In this document: positions 40,580 through 50,895 of the stretch, one piece after another
Layout: each line of letters starts with the position of its first letter
Position numbering within the stretch: the stretch's first letter is position 1
NCBI GenBank assembly: GCA_021815805.1
Contig: JAKAZQ010000004.1
Span: forward strand, 1 to 64,000
Length of the DNA: 64,000 nt
Source: Pseudomonadota bacterium
GTDB taxonomy: Bacteria; Pseudomonadota; Gammaproteobacteria; Burkholderiales; Burkholderiaceae_C
Direction: 5' to 3'
Notes under the pieces: generated by a model
Databases searched by the model: none
What the model was told of the DNA's origin: nothing
Seen by the model: the letters and a program-made list of their open reading frames with translations, nothing else
Made by a program: the position numbers and the translations under genes

Positions 40580-42133
40580 ATGTCCTGGAACTCCTCCGCC
40601 CTTTCCGATCCCGCCTCCGACGCCGGTTCCACGCCTGCACCCGCGCTGCGCCTGCGCCAGGAGTTCGCCGGCCTCGGCCCGGAATTCCACAGCACCCGGG
40701 CCCCGCTCGGACTGCCCGGGCCGCGCCTGCGCGTGGTCAGCGAGGAGGCCGCCCGCCTGCTCGGCCTCGCCACCCCCGACGCGGATCGTGCCCGATGTGC
40801 GCAATGGGCCGAAATGTTCAGCGGCAACGACGCGGCCGCCCGGGGCGGCGCCATCAGCACGGTGTACGCCGGCCACCAGTTCGGCAACTGGGCCGGGCAA
40901 CTCGGCGACGGGCGTGCCCACCTGCTGGGCGAGGCCCTGACCCACGACCCGACGCAGAACGGCGGCCATGCCTGGTGGGAGGTGCAGCTCAAGGGCGCCG
41001 GGCCGACACCCTATTCGCGACGCGGCGACGGGCGCGCGGTGCTGCGTTCGTCGATCCGTGAATTCCTGTGCAGCGAAGCGATGTGGCACCTGCGCATCCC
41101 GACCACGCGCGCGCTGTGCCTGGTGGACTCGGATCTGCCGGTGGCGCGAGAGCGCCTGGAGACGGCCGCCGTGGTGACCCGGTTGAGCCCGAGTTTCCTG
41201 CGTTTCGGACATTTCGAGCACTTCAGTCATTCGGGCCAGCACGCGGCGCTTCGCCGCCTGGTCGACTACACGGTGGCGCGCCTGTATCCGCAACTCGCGG
41301 ATCACGCCAACCCGGCGCTGGGCCTGCTGCGCGAGGCCGTGCGCAACACGGCGGTGCTGATCGCCGCCTGGCAGTGCGTGGGTTTCGTACACGGTGTCAT
41401 GAACACCGACAACATGTCGATCCTCGGCTGGACCATCGATTACGGGCCGTTCGGGTTCATCGACGCGTTCGACCCCGGGTACACCCCCAACACCACCGAC
41501 GCCTTCGGGCGCTACGCCTGGGCTCGCCAGCCGGCGGTGGCGCGCTGGAACCTGCTGGCGCTGGCGCAGGCGCTGCTGCCGCTGATCGGCGACGAGCAGG
41601 CCGCGCGCGACGCGGTCGAGGCCTTCGCCGACGATTTCATGCCGGCGATGCGCGACGGCATGCAGGCCAAGCTCGGCCTTGGCGCCGCGCGCGACGACGA
41701 CCCTGACCTCGTGCAGGACTGGCTGGATCTGCTCGCCGCCTGCCGCGCCGACTGGACGCTGTCGCACCGCCTGCTGACGGACGTCGTGGCACGGCCCGAG
41801 GCGCCACCGCCCGCCGCGTTCGCGCGCCAGTTCGCCGCGCAGGCGCAGCGCCTGCAGGACTGGCTGCAGCGCCTGCGCCTGCGCCTGTCCGGGCTGGATG
41901 CCGCGCAGCGCGCCCAGCGCGTCGAGCACATGCTGCGCGCCAACCCCTGTTACGTGCCGAGGCACCATCTGCTGCAGCAGGCCATCGCGCAGGCACAGCG
42001 CGGCGACTTCGGCGCCGTGCTGCGCCTGCACCGCGTGCTGCGCGATCCCTGGCGCGAGCAGCCGGACTGCGAGGATCTGGCGGCGCCTGCGCCACCCGAT
42101 GCCGGCCCGCCGGTGCTTTCCTGCTCGTCGTGA
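40580..42133 (+). CDS. selO: Protein adenylyltransferase SelO (YdiU/UPF0061)
   Basis: [78 protein letters not shown]. Confidence 0.95.
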   Translation: [517 protein letters not shown]

Positions 42134-42229
42134 GCATGACGCAGCCGCGGCGCCGGTTGCACAATACCCCATCTTCTGCCGCCGGGCTGCGCCGCGGGCG
42201 CCCGGCGGCCCCATGGAACGAGGTCTTCG

Positions 42230-42649
42230 ATGAACCCCCAGGATCCCGACGCCGACCGCCGCTGGCGCGAGCAACTCAGCGCGGAGCAGTACCAGGTCAC
42301 CCGCTGCAGCGCCACCGAGCCGCCGTTCAGCGGCCGCTACTGGAACCACCACGCTCCCGGCGCGTATCGCTGCGTGTGCTGCGGCGCCGAGCTGTTCGAC
42401 TCGACGACCAAGTTCGACTCCGGCACCGGCTGGCCGAGCTTCAGCGCGCCGGCCGCGGCAGCGCGCATCGCCGAGCGGATCGACCGCAGCCACGGCATGT
42501 TGCGCACGGAGGTGCGATGCGCGGCCTGCGAAGCCCACCTCGGGCATGTGTTTCCCGACGGTCCCGGCCCCGAGGGACTGCGCTATTGCATCAATTCGGC
42601 GGCGCTGGACTTCGAGCCGGCGCCCGTCGAACCTGACGCAGTGGACTAG
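42230..42649 (+). CDS. msrB: Peptide-methionine (R)-S-oxide reductase
   Basis: [51 protein letters not shown]. Confidence 0.95.
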   Translation: MNPQDPDADRRWREQLSAEQYQVTRCSATEPPFSGRYWNHHAPGAYRCVCCGAELFDSTTKFDSGTGWPSFSAPAAAARIAERIDRSHGMLRTEVRCAACEAHLGHVFPDGPGPEGLRYCINSAALDFEPAPVEPDAVD

Positions 42650-42898
42650 AAATACCCCAGGGGGTCGCGTTGGTGCAGAATCGGGGTGATGGGCGTGCGC
42701 CGGATCGCAGCGCGGGCTGGGCGCCCGCGCAAGATCGCGGGGTGCGCCCAGCGCCCGATTCCGCACCAACCCTTCGGGCGCAGGCACTGCGGGCGATCTG
42801 CGGGGTTGCCCAGGCAGGCCAGGCGTCCAGCCCGGCCTTGGCTTGGGTGCCTTGCAACCCATCCCGCAGCGCCTGCGCGCGGCCCCCTGCGGTATTTC
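42649..42898. repeat. MITE-like element: 21-bp terminal inverted repeats plus internal long hairpin
   Basis: Left GAAATACCCCAGGGGGTCGCG (42649-42669) and right arm 42878-42898 match at 19/21; internal stem TTGGTGCAGAATCGGG.../...CCCGATTCCGCACCAA spans 42670-42769. Confidence 0.65.
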
Positions 42899-42929
42899 AA
42901 CAGCCTGCTAGTCACGGATCCACGCCGGC

Positions 42930-43466
42930 ATGAAACTGCTGTTCGACTTTCTTCCCATCATCCTGTTTTTCGTCGCCTTCAAGCTGGGCGGCATCTATGT
43001 CGCGACGGCGACGGCGATCGTCGCCACCGTGCTGCAGATCGCCTGGGTGTGGCTGCGCGGGCGCCGCGTCGAGCCGATGCTTTGGGTCAGCCTGGTGATC
43101 GTGGTGCTGTTCGGCGGAGCCACGCTGCTGCTGCACGATGAAACCTTCATCAAGTGGAAGCCCACGGTGCTGTACTGGGTGTTCGCGCTGACCCTGGCCG
43201 GCGGGCAACTCGTGCTGCGGCGCAACCTGATCCGCTCGCTGCTGGGCAGCCAGCTCGAATTGCCGGACGCCGCGTGGGTCCGCCTCAACTGGTCGTGGGC
43301 GGCTTACTTCGGCGTGATGGGCGCGGCCAATCTCTGGGTCGCCTACAACTTCTCGACCGCGACCTGGGTGAATTTCAAGCTGTTCGGCAGCCTCGGCCTG
43401 ACCCTGGTGTTCGCGATCGTGCAGTCGCTGCTGATCGCCCGCTACCTGCCATCCAAGGCACCCTGA
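42930..43466 (+). CDS. yciB: Septation protein A (YciB family)
   Basis: MKLLFDFLPIILFFVAFKLGGIYVATA...DETFIKWKPTVLYWVFA. Confidence 0.95.
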   Translation: MKLLFDFLPIILFFVAFKLGGIYVATATAIVATVLQIAWVWLRGRRVEPMLWVSLVIVVLFGGATLLLHDETFIKWKPTVLYWVFALTLAGGQLVLRRNLIRSLLGSQLELPDAAWVRLNWSWAAYFGVMGAANLWVAYNFSTATWVNFKLFGSLGLTLVFAIVQSLLIARYLPSKAP

Positions 43467-43479
43467 GCGGGCGCCCGCC

Positions 43480-43737
43480 ATGAATCGTCGCGCGCGCATC
43501 GAGCAGCTGCTGCGGGAGGCCTTCCCCGGCGACACGGTGGAGGTCAGCGACCGCTCGCAGGAGCATCGCGGGCATGCCGGTTTCGACCCTGACGGCAGCC
43601 ATTTCCACGTCCGCGTGGACAGTGGGCGCTTCGCCGGAAAGGGCACTTTGGCGAGGCATCGCCTCGTGTATGATGCCCTCGGCCCTTTGTTGCGGCGGGA
43701 AGTGCATGCCATTACCCTGGATCTGCGCCTTCCGTGA
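43480..43737 (+). CDS. BolA-family protein
   Basis: DRSQEHRGHAGFDPDGSHFHVRVDSGRFAGKGTLARHRLVYDALGPLL. Confidence 0.9.
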   Translation: MNRRARIEQLLREAFPGDTVEVSDRSQEHRGHAGFDPDGSHFHVRVDSGRFAGKGTLARHRLVYDALGPLLRREVHAITLDLRLP

Positions 43738-43921
43738 CGGCACATCCCCGGCAAGGCCATACGTGTAGCGCAGGGCGTTTCGCGCTGTCCGGGGTACGTT
43801 CGCAGTGCGCCGTCGGCGGCGCCTGCCGGCGAAACCAAGGGCGACGACTTGCGCTGCCGGCCTCCGGCATGAAGTCTGTATTTATTTCCCGGTTTTTCCA
43901 CCCTTTCTGGCTGATTGCTCC

Positions 43922-44713
43922 ATGACACTGATCCGCTCCAAGTTTCTGCCCGCTGCGCTTGCACTGGCCCTCGCCAGCCCCCTGGCGCTGGCGCAGACTG
44001 CCGCCACCGTGAACGGCAAGGCCATTCCCGAGTCCATGGTGGACGCCGTGGCCGCCAATCTGGCGAAGCATTCGGGTCAGCCGGTGACGCCGCAGCTCAA
44101 GGCCCAGATCAAGAAGGAAATGATCCTGCGCGAGGTGGTGGTGCAGCAGGCCGAGAAAATGGGCCTGCCGAAAAAACCTGAAATCCAGGATGAAATCGAA
44201 CTGGATCGCCAGAATGTGCTGATCCGCGCCGTGCTCGGCGACTACCTGAAAAAACATCCGATCAGCGACGCCGAGGTCCAGGCCAAGTACGACCAGTTCG
44301 CCAAGTCCTTCGGCTCGACCGAGTATGAGGCGCAGCACATCCTGGTGCCCACGCAAAAGGAAGCCGACAACATCATCGCCCAGCTCAAGAAGGGCGCCAA
44401 GTTCTCGGCCCTGGCCAAGAAGTATTCCAAGGACACCGGCTCTGCCGCGAACGGCGGAAACCTCGGCTGGTCGACCCCCGGTAACTTCGTGCCGCCGTTT
44501 GCCGAGGCCCTGACCAAGCTCAAGCCCGGCGAGTACACGACGACCCCGGTCAAGACCCAGTTCGGCTGGCATGTGATCAAGCTCGACAAGACGCGCCCGG
44601 CGAAGCCGCCTGCGCTGCAACAACTGCGCCCGCAGATCATGCAGGAGCTGCAGCGCGAAGCCATCCAGAAGTACCAGCAGGAATTGCTGGCGAACGCCAA
44701 GATCACCGAGTAA
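43922..44713 (+). CDS. Peptidylprolyl isomerase, parvulin type
   Basis: YEAQHILVPTQKEADNIIAQLKKGAKFSALAKKYSKDTGSAANGGNLGWSTPGNFVPPFAEAL. Confidence 0.92.
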   Translation: MTLIRSKFLPAALALALASPLALAQTAATVNGKAIPESMVDAVAANLAKHSGQPVTPQLKAQIKKEMILREVVVQQAEKMGLPKKPEIQDEIELDRQNVLIRAVLGDYLKKHPISDAEVQAKYDQFAKSFGSTEYEAQHILVPTQKEADNIIAQLKKGAKFSALAKKYSKDTGSAANGGNLGWSTPGNFVPPFAEALTKLKPGEYTTTPVKTQFGWHVIKLDKTRPAKPPALQQLRPQIMQELQREAIQKYQQELLANAKITE

Positions 44714-44751
44714 GCGTCAAGCGCGCGGTCGATCTGCACCGATCTGCACCC

Positions 44752-44775
44752 AGCCGGCCCGCGGGCCGGCTTTTT
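44752..44775 (+). terminator. Rho-independent terminator of the PPIase gene
   Basis: AGCCGGCCCGCGGGCCGGCTTTTT immediately after the stop codon region. Confidence 0.85.
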
Positions 44776-44803
44776 CATGGGATCGGCCCGCCGGCCGGCC
44801 TTT

Positions 44804-46714
44804 TCATGCGCTCGGCCCGGCTGCCGGCATGCCCGATGCCCCGGGAGTCTGCGCGAGCTGGCGCAACTCGGCCTCGCCCAGGGTTTCCTGCTGCAGCAGC
44901 AGCGCAGCGCCCTGCTGCAGCGTATCGCGGCGCCGCTGCAGGATGTCGCGCGCCTGCTCGAACGCCGCGCCGACCAGCTCACGCACCGCGCAGTCGATCT
45001 CGCGCGCGGTCTGCTCGCTGTAGTTCCGCTGAGGCGGCACCGGTGTGCCCAGCATGTTCTGCGGCGGATCCTCGAGCGCGACCTGCCCCAGCGCGTCCAC
45101 CATCGCATAGCGCGTGACCATGCTGCGCGCGATATCGCTGACCTTGGCCAGGTCGTCGGCGGCGCCCGTCGACAGGACGCCGAACACCAGCGATTCGGCA
45201 GCCCGTCCGCCCATCAGCACGGCCATCTTGTGTTCGAGCTCCTTGCGCGTCATGAGATAGCGATCCTCGGTCGGTCGCTGGATGGTGTAGCCGAGCGCCC
45301 CGATGCCGCGCGGGATGATCGACACCTTGTGCACGACCTCGCTGCCGGGCAGGCTCATGGCCACCAGCGCATGCCCCATCTCGTGATAGGCCACCGTCTC
45401 GCGCTCATGCGCGTTGAGCAGCCGATTGCGCTTTTCCAGGCCGGCGACAATGCGCTCGACGGCGCGCGTGAAATGCGCCGGGGTCACGCTCTGGGCGTTC
45501 TCGCGCGTCGCCAGCAGCGCGGCCTCGTTGACCAGGTTCGCCAGATCCGCGCCCGAGAAGCCGGGAGTCAGCGCGGCCACCTGCTCCAGGCTCACCGAGG
45601 CATCCAGACGCACCTTGCGCGCATGCACGCGCAGGATCTGCACCCGGCCGATCTTGTCCGGGCGATCCACCAGCACCTGGCGATCGAAGCGGCCGGCGCG
45701 CAGCAAGGCGGGGTCGAGGATCTCCGGGCGATTGGTGGCGGCGAGGATCACCAGCCCCGAACTGGGGTCGAAGCCGTCGAGTTCGACCAGCAGTTGATTC
45801 AAGGTCTGTTCCTTCTCGTCGTGGCCGCCGCCGAACGGCGCGGCGGCGCGGGCACGCCCGAGCGCATCGAGTTCGTCGATGAAAATGATGGCAGGTGCCT
45901 TCGCGCGCGCCTGCTCGAACAGGTCGCGAACCCGCGCCGCGCCGACGCCGACGAACATCTCGACGAACTCCGAGCCACTGATCGAAAAAAACGGAACCCC
46001 CGCCTCCCCGGCGACCGCGCGCGCCAGCAGGGTCTTGCCCGTGCCCGGCGGGCCGACCAGCAGGATGCCCTTGGGCGCGCGCGCGCCCAGGCGCCCGTGG
46101 CTCTGCGGATCCTTGAGGAACTCGACCACCTCCTGCAGTTCCTGCTTGGCTTCATCGACTCCGGCGACGTCGTCGTAACTCACGCCGGTGCTGTTCTCCA
46201 TGTAGACCCTGGCGCGGCTCCTGCCAATCGACATGAAGCCGCCGCCCAGCCCCTGTCGATCCGCGAAGCGGCGCACCATGAAGTACCACACGCCGAAGAA
46301 CATCAGGGCCGGCAACATCCAGGACAGCAGGTTGGACAGCCAGGCGCTGCTCGGGAGTTGGGAATAGCGCACGCCATAGCGCTGCAGTTGCTGCGCCATC
46401 TGCGGATCCACCCGCCGCGCCACGATCTTGCGCGTCCCATCGCCGGCGACTTCGCGCAACGTGCCGGTGACGCTCTGCTCGCCGACGGCGACATCGCGCA
46501 GCCGCCCCTGCTGGAGATCGCTCATGAACTCGCTGTACGGCACGGTGCGCACGTCACCGCTGCCCTGCAGCAGGATCTGCACCGCCCAGAACACGAGCAG
46601 GGCGATCAGCCAGTAGCCGACATGAATGCGTGCTCCGGGCTGCAGGCGCGGCAGGCGCCTGCGGGCCTTGCCGGAAGCGGAGCGGCGATCCGGCTGCTGT
46701 ACGGGCTCGGCCAT
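44804..46714 (-). CDS. ftsH: ATP-dependent zinc metalloprotease FtsH (second/accessory type)
   Basis: [23 protein letters not shown], Zn motif [31 protein letters not shown]. Confidence 0.93.
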   Translation of the reverse strand: MAEPVQQPDRRSASGKARRRLPRLQPGARIHVGYWLIALLVFWAVQILLQGSGDVRTVPYSEFMSDLQQGRLRDVAVGEQSVTGTLREVAGDGTRKIVARRVDPQMAQQLQRYGVRYSQLPSSAWLSNLLSWMLPALMFFGVWYFMVRRFADRQGLGGGFMSIGRSRARVYMENSTGVSYDDVAGVDEAKQELQEVVEFLKDPQSHGRLGARAPKGILLVGPPGTGKTLLARAVAGEAGVPFFSISGSEFVEMFVGVGAARVRDLFEQARAKAPAIIFIDELDALGRARAAAPFGGGHDEKEQTLNQLLVELDGFDPSSGLVILAATNRPEILDPALLRAGRFDRQVLVDRPDKIGRVQILRVHARKVRLDASVSLEQVAALTPGFSGADLANLVNEAALLATRENAQSVTPAHFTRAVERIVAGLEKRNRLLNAHERETVAYHEMGHALVAMSLPGSEVVHKVSIIPRGIGALGYTIQRPTEDRYLMTRKELEHKMAVLMGGRAAESLVFGVLSTGAADDLAKVSDIARSMVTRYAMVDALGQVALEDPPQNMLGTPVPPQRNYSEQTAREIDCAVRELVGAAFEQARDILQRRRDTLQQGAALLLQQETLGEAELRQLAQTPGASGMPAAGPSA

Positions 46715-46772
46715 GTTCGGCCCCCTCGGGAAGCTCGCGATGCTTCCAGCATACCCCTGGGGGATCCGCGAA

Positions 46773-47495
46773 TCACTCCTCCGACATGATCAACATCCAT
46801 GCCGCGCGCAATTGCAGCGGCAATCCCGCCACGAACATGGCCAGCCCGGCGTAATGCTGGTCCTGCAGCGGCGTCAGGTTCCACAGGCACAGCACATCCA
46901 GGTACGGCATGTACAGCACGTGCGGGCTCCACACCCAGACCGCCGCCACCAGCATCATCGGCAGCGAAGCCAGCCAAATCACCAGCCCGGCCAGCCAGCG
47001 CCGTCGCACGCCGCGACTGCCATCGAGCACCTGGGCCCAGATCATCAGCCCGCCGAGCAGCAGCAGCACGCCGATGGGCGCGCTGAACACGGCGTTCGAC
47101 AGCGCCGCGTCGAACACCCCGGGCACGTTCAGCGCAAGCGTCAGCAGCACGAACACCGCCACCGCCACCCAGGGGTCGAGCAGCCACTGCGACCACCAGC
47201 GCTGCGCCGGTTCATGCCATGCACGCCGCGCTTCGTACGGTATGCCGAGCAACAGCAGGGGCGATACGCCCTGCCCCAGCAGCATGAGCGCGGCGGCGTA
47301 GGCGCTCATCGACTGCAACGGGTTGTGCAGGCCCCACGCCGCGCTGACGGTCAGTGCGCAGCCGAGGCCGAAACTCGCCATGCGCCACGCCGACCAGCCG
47401 CGGCGCCAGGCCTGCCAGGCATGGATCGACAGCGCGAGCGAGACGCCGAGCACCCACCCGGCCCACGCCGCGCCATGCCACGCGCCGCCGCTCAT
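46773..47495 (-). CDS. ctaG: Cytochrome c oxidase assembly protein, caa3_CtaG type
   Basis: QSMSAYAAALMLLGQGVSPLLLLGIP...DQHYAGLAMFVAGLPL. Confidence 0.75.
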   Translation of the reverse strand: MSGGAWHGAAWAGWVLGVSLALSIHAWQAWRRGWSAWRMASFGLGCALTVSAAWGLHNPLQSMSAYAAALMLLGQGVSPLLLLGIPYEARRAWHEPAQRWWSQWLLDPWVAVAVFVLLTLALNVPGVFDAALSNAVFSAPIGVLLLLGGLMIWAQVLDGSRGVRRRWLAGLVIWLASLPMMLVAAVWVWSPHVLYMPYLDVLCLWNLTPLQDQHYAGLAMFVAGLPLQLRAAWMLIMSEE

Positions 47496-47582
47496 GCGCC
47501 GCGCCCTCCCCGGCGGCGCGCCGTGCCGCGCCGCGTCGCCACGCTGCCCGCAGGAGCGCCATGCGCGCGGGTCATCGGCCGA

Positions 47583-48248
47583 TCAGGCCGCGGCGGGCAG
47601 GTCATGCCGCCCGCGCAGCAGCGCCCGCAGATCGCCCAGCAACAGGCCGTGCGCGAGCAGTTGCGCGTAGCCGTAGCGCGCGCGCAGCCGCCCGTGCGGG
47701 CCGACCAGGGTGACACTGGCGGTGTGATCGATCCAGTACTCGGAGTCTCCCCGCGACCCCGCCACCCGACGCCAGTGCACGCCCCATTGCGCGGCCGCGC
47801 GCGCCGTGTCGGCGGCGTCGCCGCGCAGCCCGATGGCCGCGGGAAGCAGCGCGTCGAGGTAACTGCGCAGCAGGCCCGCCGTGTCGCGCTGCGGATCCAG
47901 CGTGACGAACACCACATGCACATCCCGCGCACGCGGGCCGAGTCGATCCAGCACATGCGCCAGGCGCGCCAGGGTCAGCGGACAGACGTCCGGACAATGC
48001 GTGTAGCCGAAGAACACCAGGGTCAACGCGCCGCGCTCGGCGCGCCACGCGAAGCCTTGTCCATGGGTGTCCAGCAGGCCCCGGAAGGCCGGCGCAGCAC
48101 GCCTGTGGAGGCGCTCGCCGTGCAGGTGCGGGCCGGCGCCGCCGACGCGGCCGAGGGCCCAGAACAGGCCTAGCAGCAGCGCGCAGGCCAGCGTTGCGCG
48201 CGCCGCCGAAGCACGCCACGACGCAGGCACCGCGGGTGCCGGCGTCAT
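47583..48248 (-). CDS. SCO1/SenC-family copper chaperone
   Basis: LVFFGYTHCPDVCPLTLARL...VFVTLDPQRDT, CxxxC motif. Confidence 0.9.
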   Translation of the reverse strand: MTPAPAVPASWRASAARATLACALLLGLFWALGRVGGAGPHLHGERLHRRAAPAFRGLLDTHGQGFAWRAERGALTLVFFGYTHCPDVCPLTLARLAHVLDRLGPRARDVHVVFVTLDPQRDTAGLLRSYLDALLPAAIGLRGDAADTARAAAQWGVHWRRVAGSRGDSEYWIDHTASVTLVGPHGRLRARYGYAQLLAHGLLLGDLRALLRGRHDLPAAA

Positions 48249-48258
48249 GCCTGCGATG

Positions 48259-49962
48259 TCACCAGACACGGAATCCCACGGCATGGATCGGATGCGTGAT
48301 CATCGGCCACAGCGTCGGGATGTACACCGCCAGCGTGATGACCAGCGTGACCACGGTCCAGAAACCGAGGTGCTCGCACATCGCGGCGATGCGCGACTGC
48401 TCGGGGCCGGTGATCACCTGCGCGAACGGGATGCTGTGCATGGCGCGCTCGTCGCGCGCGCCGAACAGGGTGCCGAAAAAGCTGATGAAAAACGCCAGGG
48501 CCCCCAGCGCGGCGATGACCCCGCCGATGCCGACGATGATCAAGGCTGCGTGCACGGCGCCATACAGGCGCATGTACTCGGCATGCGGCAACGCCGAAAT
48601 CCAGGCGCGGCGCGGCACGCCGTCGAGCCCCGCCCAGTGGCCTGCGAAGCCCCACACCATGAGCCCGATGAACCACAGCCACACGCCGAGCAAGGCCAGA
48701 CGCGGCGCGAACAGGCGGCGCCCGCTGAGGTGCGGCAGCAGCCAGCAGCTCACCCCCATGAACACCAGCGTGGTCATGGTGCCGACCGTCAGGTGGAAGT
48801 GCGCGGGAATCCACAGCGTGTTGTGCACCACGTTGTCGAGCTGCCAGCTCGCGTTCACGATGCCGCCCGCGCCGCCGAAGATGAAGCTCACCAGCGCCAG
48901 CACCTGCGCCGCCACGGAAGGGTCGTCCCAGGGCAGCGCCGTCCACCAGCCCATGAGGCCCCTGCCGCCGCGCCGGCGCCCCGCGTATTCCAGGCTCAGC
49001 GCCACGGTGAACGCGGTGATCAGGCTGGGAATGGCCACCGACAGCGTCAGCGCCGTGACCACGCCCTTGATCACGGGCGCGATGCCCGGATCGGTGAACT
49101 GGTGGTGGGTGCCCACGGGCACCGAGAACACCATCAGCAGCAGGAAGGCCAGGCGCGCCAGCGGATCCGACACCAGCTTGCCGCCGGCCTGGCGCGGCAG
49201 CAAGGCGTAGATGGAGATGTACCCCGGCATCAGCCAGTAGTAGACGATCGGATGCCCGGTCCACCAGAACAGCGTGCGCGCGAGCAGCGGGTCGATGGTC
49301 GAGGTCATGCCCAGCGACCACGGATCGAGCATCAGCACGGCCTCGGCCGCCGCACCCAGCGCGGCGAGCAGCCACATGAGCAGGATGCTGGCGCTCATGA
49401 AGGTCACCAGCGGCGTGAGCTTTCCGGGGTTGGCGCGTTTCCAGCGCGCGCGCATGTCCAGCACCACGATCAGCGGCAGCAGGCTGGCCACGACCACCAG
49501 CGTGATCCCCAGGTAGAAGTACGGGCTGCCCTTGAGCGGCGGATAGAACGTGTACAGCACGCTCGACGAATTGTCGAACATGGCATACGCCGCCATCAGC
49601 GTGCCCAGCAGCATCAACCCGTAGGTGACCCAGCCCAGCGCCAGGTTCGGGCGCAGTTCGAGCTCGCGCGACGGCAGGTAGATCAGCCAGCCCGAGATGG
49701 TGAAGAACGTGAACACGAAGGCGTTCAGCACGCCGTGCATGGTCAGGCCCTGGTAGTAGGTCTTGAGGAACGGCGCCAGATAGGGGTAGAGATTGATCCC
49801 GGCGTAGTTCGCGCCTTGCAGCACGCCGATGGAAATGCCCACGACCAGGGCGCAGAAACCCGTCACCCAGAACGTCAGCAGCAGGCGCTTGGCAGCGGCC
49901 ACGTCCTGCGTCACCGGGATCGACGCCCGGCCCTGTCCCGCACTCGACATCACGGCGCTCAT
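48259..49962 (-). CDS. ba3-type haem-copper oxidase subunit I
   Basis: [58 protein letters not shown]. Confidence 0.92.
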   Translation of the reverse strand: MSAVMSSAGQGRASIPVTQDVAAAKRLLLTFWVTGFCALVVGISIGVLQGANYAGINLYPYLAPFLKTYYQGLTMHGVLNAFVFTFFTISGWLIYLPSRELELRPNLALGWVTYGLMLLGTLMAAYAMFDNSSSVLYTFYPPLKGSPYFYLGITLVVVASLLPLIVVLDMRARWKRANPGKLTPLVTFMSASILLMWLLAALGAAAEAVLMLDPWSLGMTSTIDPLLARTLFWWTGHPIVYYWLMPGYISIYALLPRQAGGKLVSDPLARLAFLLLMVFSVPVGTHHQFTDPGIAPVIKGVVTALTLSVAIPSLITAFTVALSLEYAGRRRGGRGLMGWWTALPWDDPSVAAQVLALVSFIFGGAGGIVNASWQLDNVVHNTLWIPAHFHLTVGTMTTLVFMGVSCWLLPHLSGRRLFAPRLALLGVWLWFIGLMVWGFAGHWAGLDGVPRRAWISALPHAEYMRLYGAVHAALIIVGIGGVIAALGALAFFISFFGTLFGARDERAMHSIPFAQVITGPEQSRIAAMCEHLGFWTVVTLVITLAVYIPTLWPMITHPIHAVGFRVW

Positions 49963-50495
49963 GCCTTCTTGCTCCCGGTGATCACGATCTTGCCGATCAT
50001 CGCCTGATGCCCGGCGCCGCAGTATTCATTGCAGATGATGTAGTAGGTCCCGGGCTTGTCGAAGGTGTAGCTGACATGCCCGATGACTCCGGGAATGGCG
50101 GTGAGGTTGATGCTCGTGCCCTGGATCTCGAAGCCGTGCAGCACATCCCCGCTGGTGACGTAGAAGGTGACGTGCGCGCCCACCGGCAGGGTCAGCGGCG
50201 TGGCCGTGCCGGGCGTCCATGACCAGATGCGCCCCATCTCGTACACGTTGTAGCTGTCGGGGCCCGTCTGCCGGACGCCGCTGCCCTGGAAGTCGGCCAG
50301 GGTCGCCGCAGTGTTGGGATCGGCGTAGATGCGCGCCGTCTTGGCGACAACGCCGTAGTCGTGCACCACCAGGTACACGGCGGCGATGAACAGCACCGTG
50401 ATCATCACCACCGAGATGAACACCCACGCGCGCTCGTGGCGCTGCGCCGCGTGGTGGAATCGGCTCTCGAACTCGTCTTTCGGGATCGCACTCAT
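49959..50495 (-). CDS. ba3-type oxidase subunit II (CuA)
   Basis: CuA motif [16 protein letters not shown], single N-terminal TM. Confidence 0.92.
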   Translation of the reverse strand: MSAIPKDEFESRFHHAAQRHERAWVFISVVMITVLFIAAVYLVVHDYGVVAKTARIYADPNTAATLADFQGSGVRQTGPDSYNVYEMGRIWSWTPGTATPLTLPVGAHVTFYVTSGDVLHGFEIQGTSINLTAIPGVIGHVSYTFDKPGTYYIICNEYCGAGHQAMIGKIVITGSKKA

Positions 50496-50504
50496 CGCAG
50501 CTCC

Positions 50505-50705
50505 TCAGGCGTGCAGGGAAAAGAAGCCCGCGACCATCGCCCACAGCGCGACCACGACCACGAACAGGCTGCCGACGATCACCCACGCACCCATCGGACG
50601 GGCGAATTGCAGGTCTGGCGGCGGCCAGTCGGCCTCCGCCAGCGCAGGGCTGCCAGGACGCTTGCCGGAAATCGGCAGGGGCTCGTAGGGGTTTTCCACA
50701 GACAT
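50505..50705 (-). CDS. Small single-TM subunit (IIa-like) of ba3 oxidase
   Basis: 66 aa, MSVENPYEPLPISGKRPG...PMGAWVIVGSLFVVVVALWAMVAGFFSLHA; upstream of subunit II in the operon. Confidence 0.65.
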   Translation of the reverse strand: MSVENPYEPLPISGKRPGSPALAEADWPPPDLQFARPMGAWVIVGSLFVVVVALWAMVAGFFSLHA

Positions 50706-50730
50706 CGAAAAGGCTCCTTGAACGACGGAT

Positions 50731-50800
50731 CCCGCGGCGTCACGCAACCGCGGGGGTGGTGCTGCATGCGGGAATCAAGATAGTTTCGGCCCCGCATGCA
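50731..50800 (-). promoter_or_regulatory. Two tandem hairpins in the 5' leader of the ba3 oxidase operon
   Basis: CCCGCGG-N10-CCGCGGG (50731-50754) and TGCATGCGGG-N18-CCCGCATGCA (50763-50800). Confidence 0.45.
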
Positions 50801-50895
50801 TCGCTTGCGCTTCGTCATGCCGCGTGGGTTCCAAATGCGACAAACAATGCAAAATATTTCGCGCTCCGGGCAGGCCGGCGCCTGCGGGCCGTTGG

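Noticed and set aside
39542-42862. 1106-aa minus-strand ORF
   Set aside because: Overlaps livG out of frame and runs antisense to selO and msrB; shadow ORF.
42591-42933. 88-, 89- and 87-aa ORFs across the msrB-yciB gap
   Set aside because: Lie inside the MITE-like palindromic element, are open on both strands and show no protein family features.
46751-46765. ATACCCCTGGGGGAT near ftsH, similar to the TIR core ATACCCCAGGGGG
   Set aside because: Short GC-rich palindrome; no second arm or element nearby, so probably chance.
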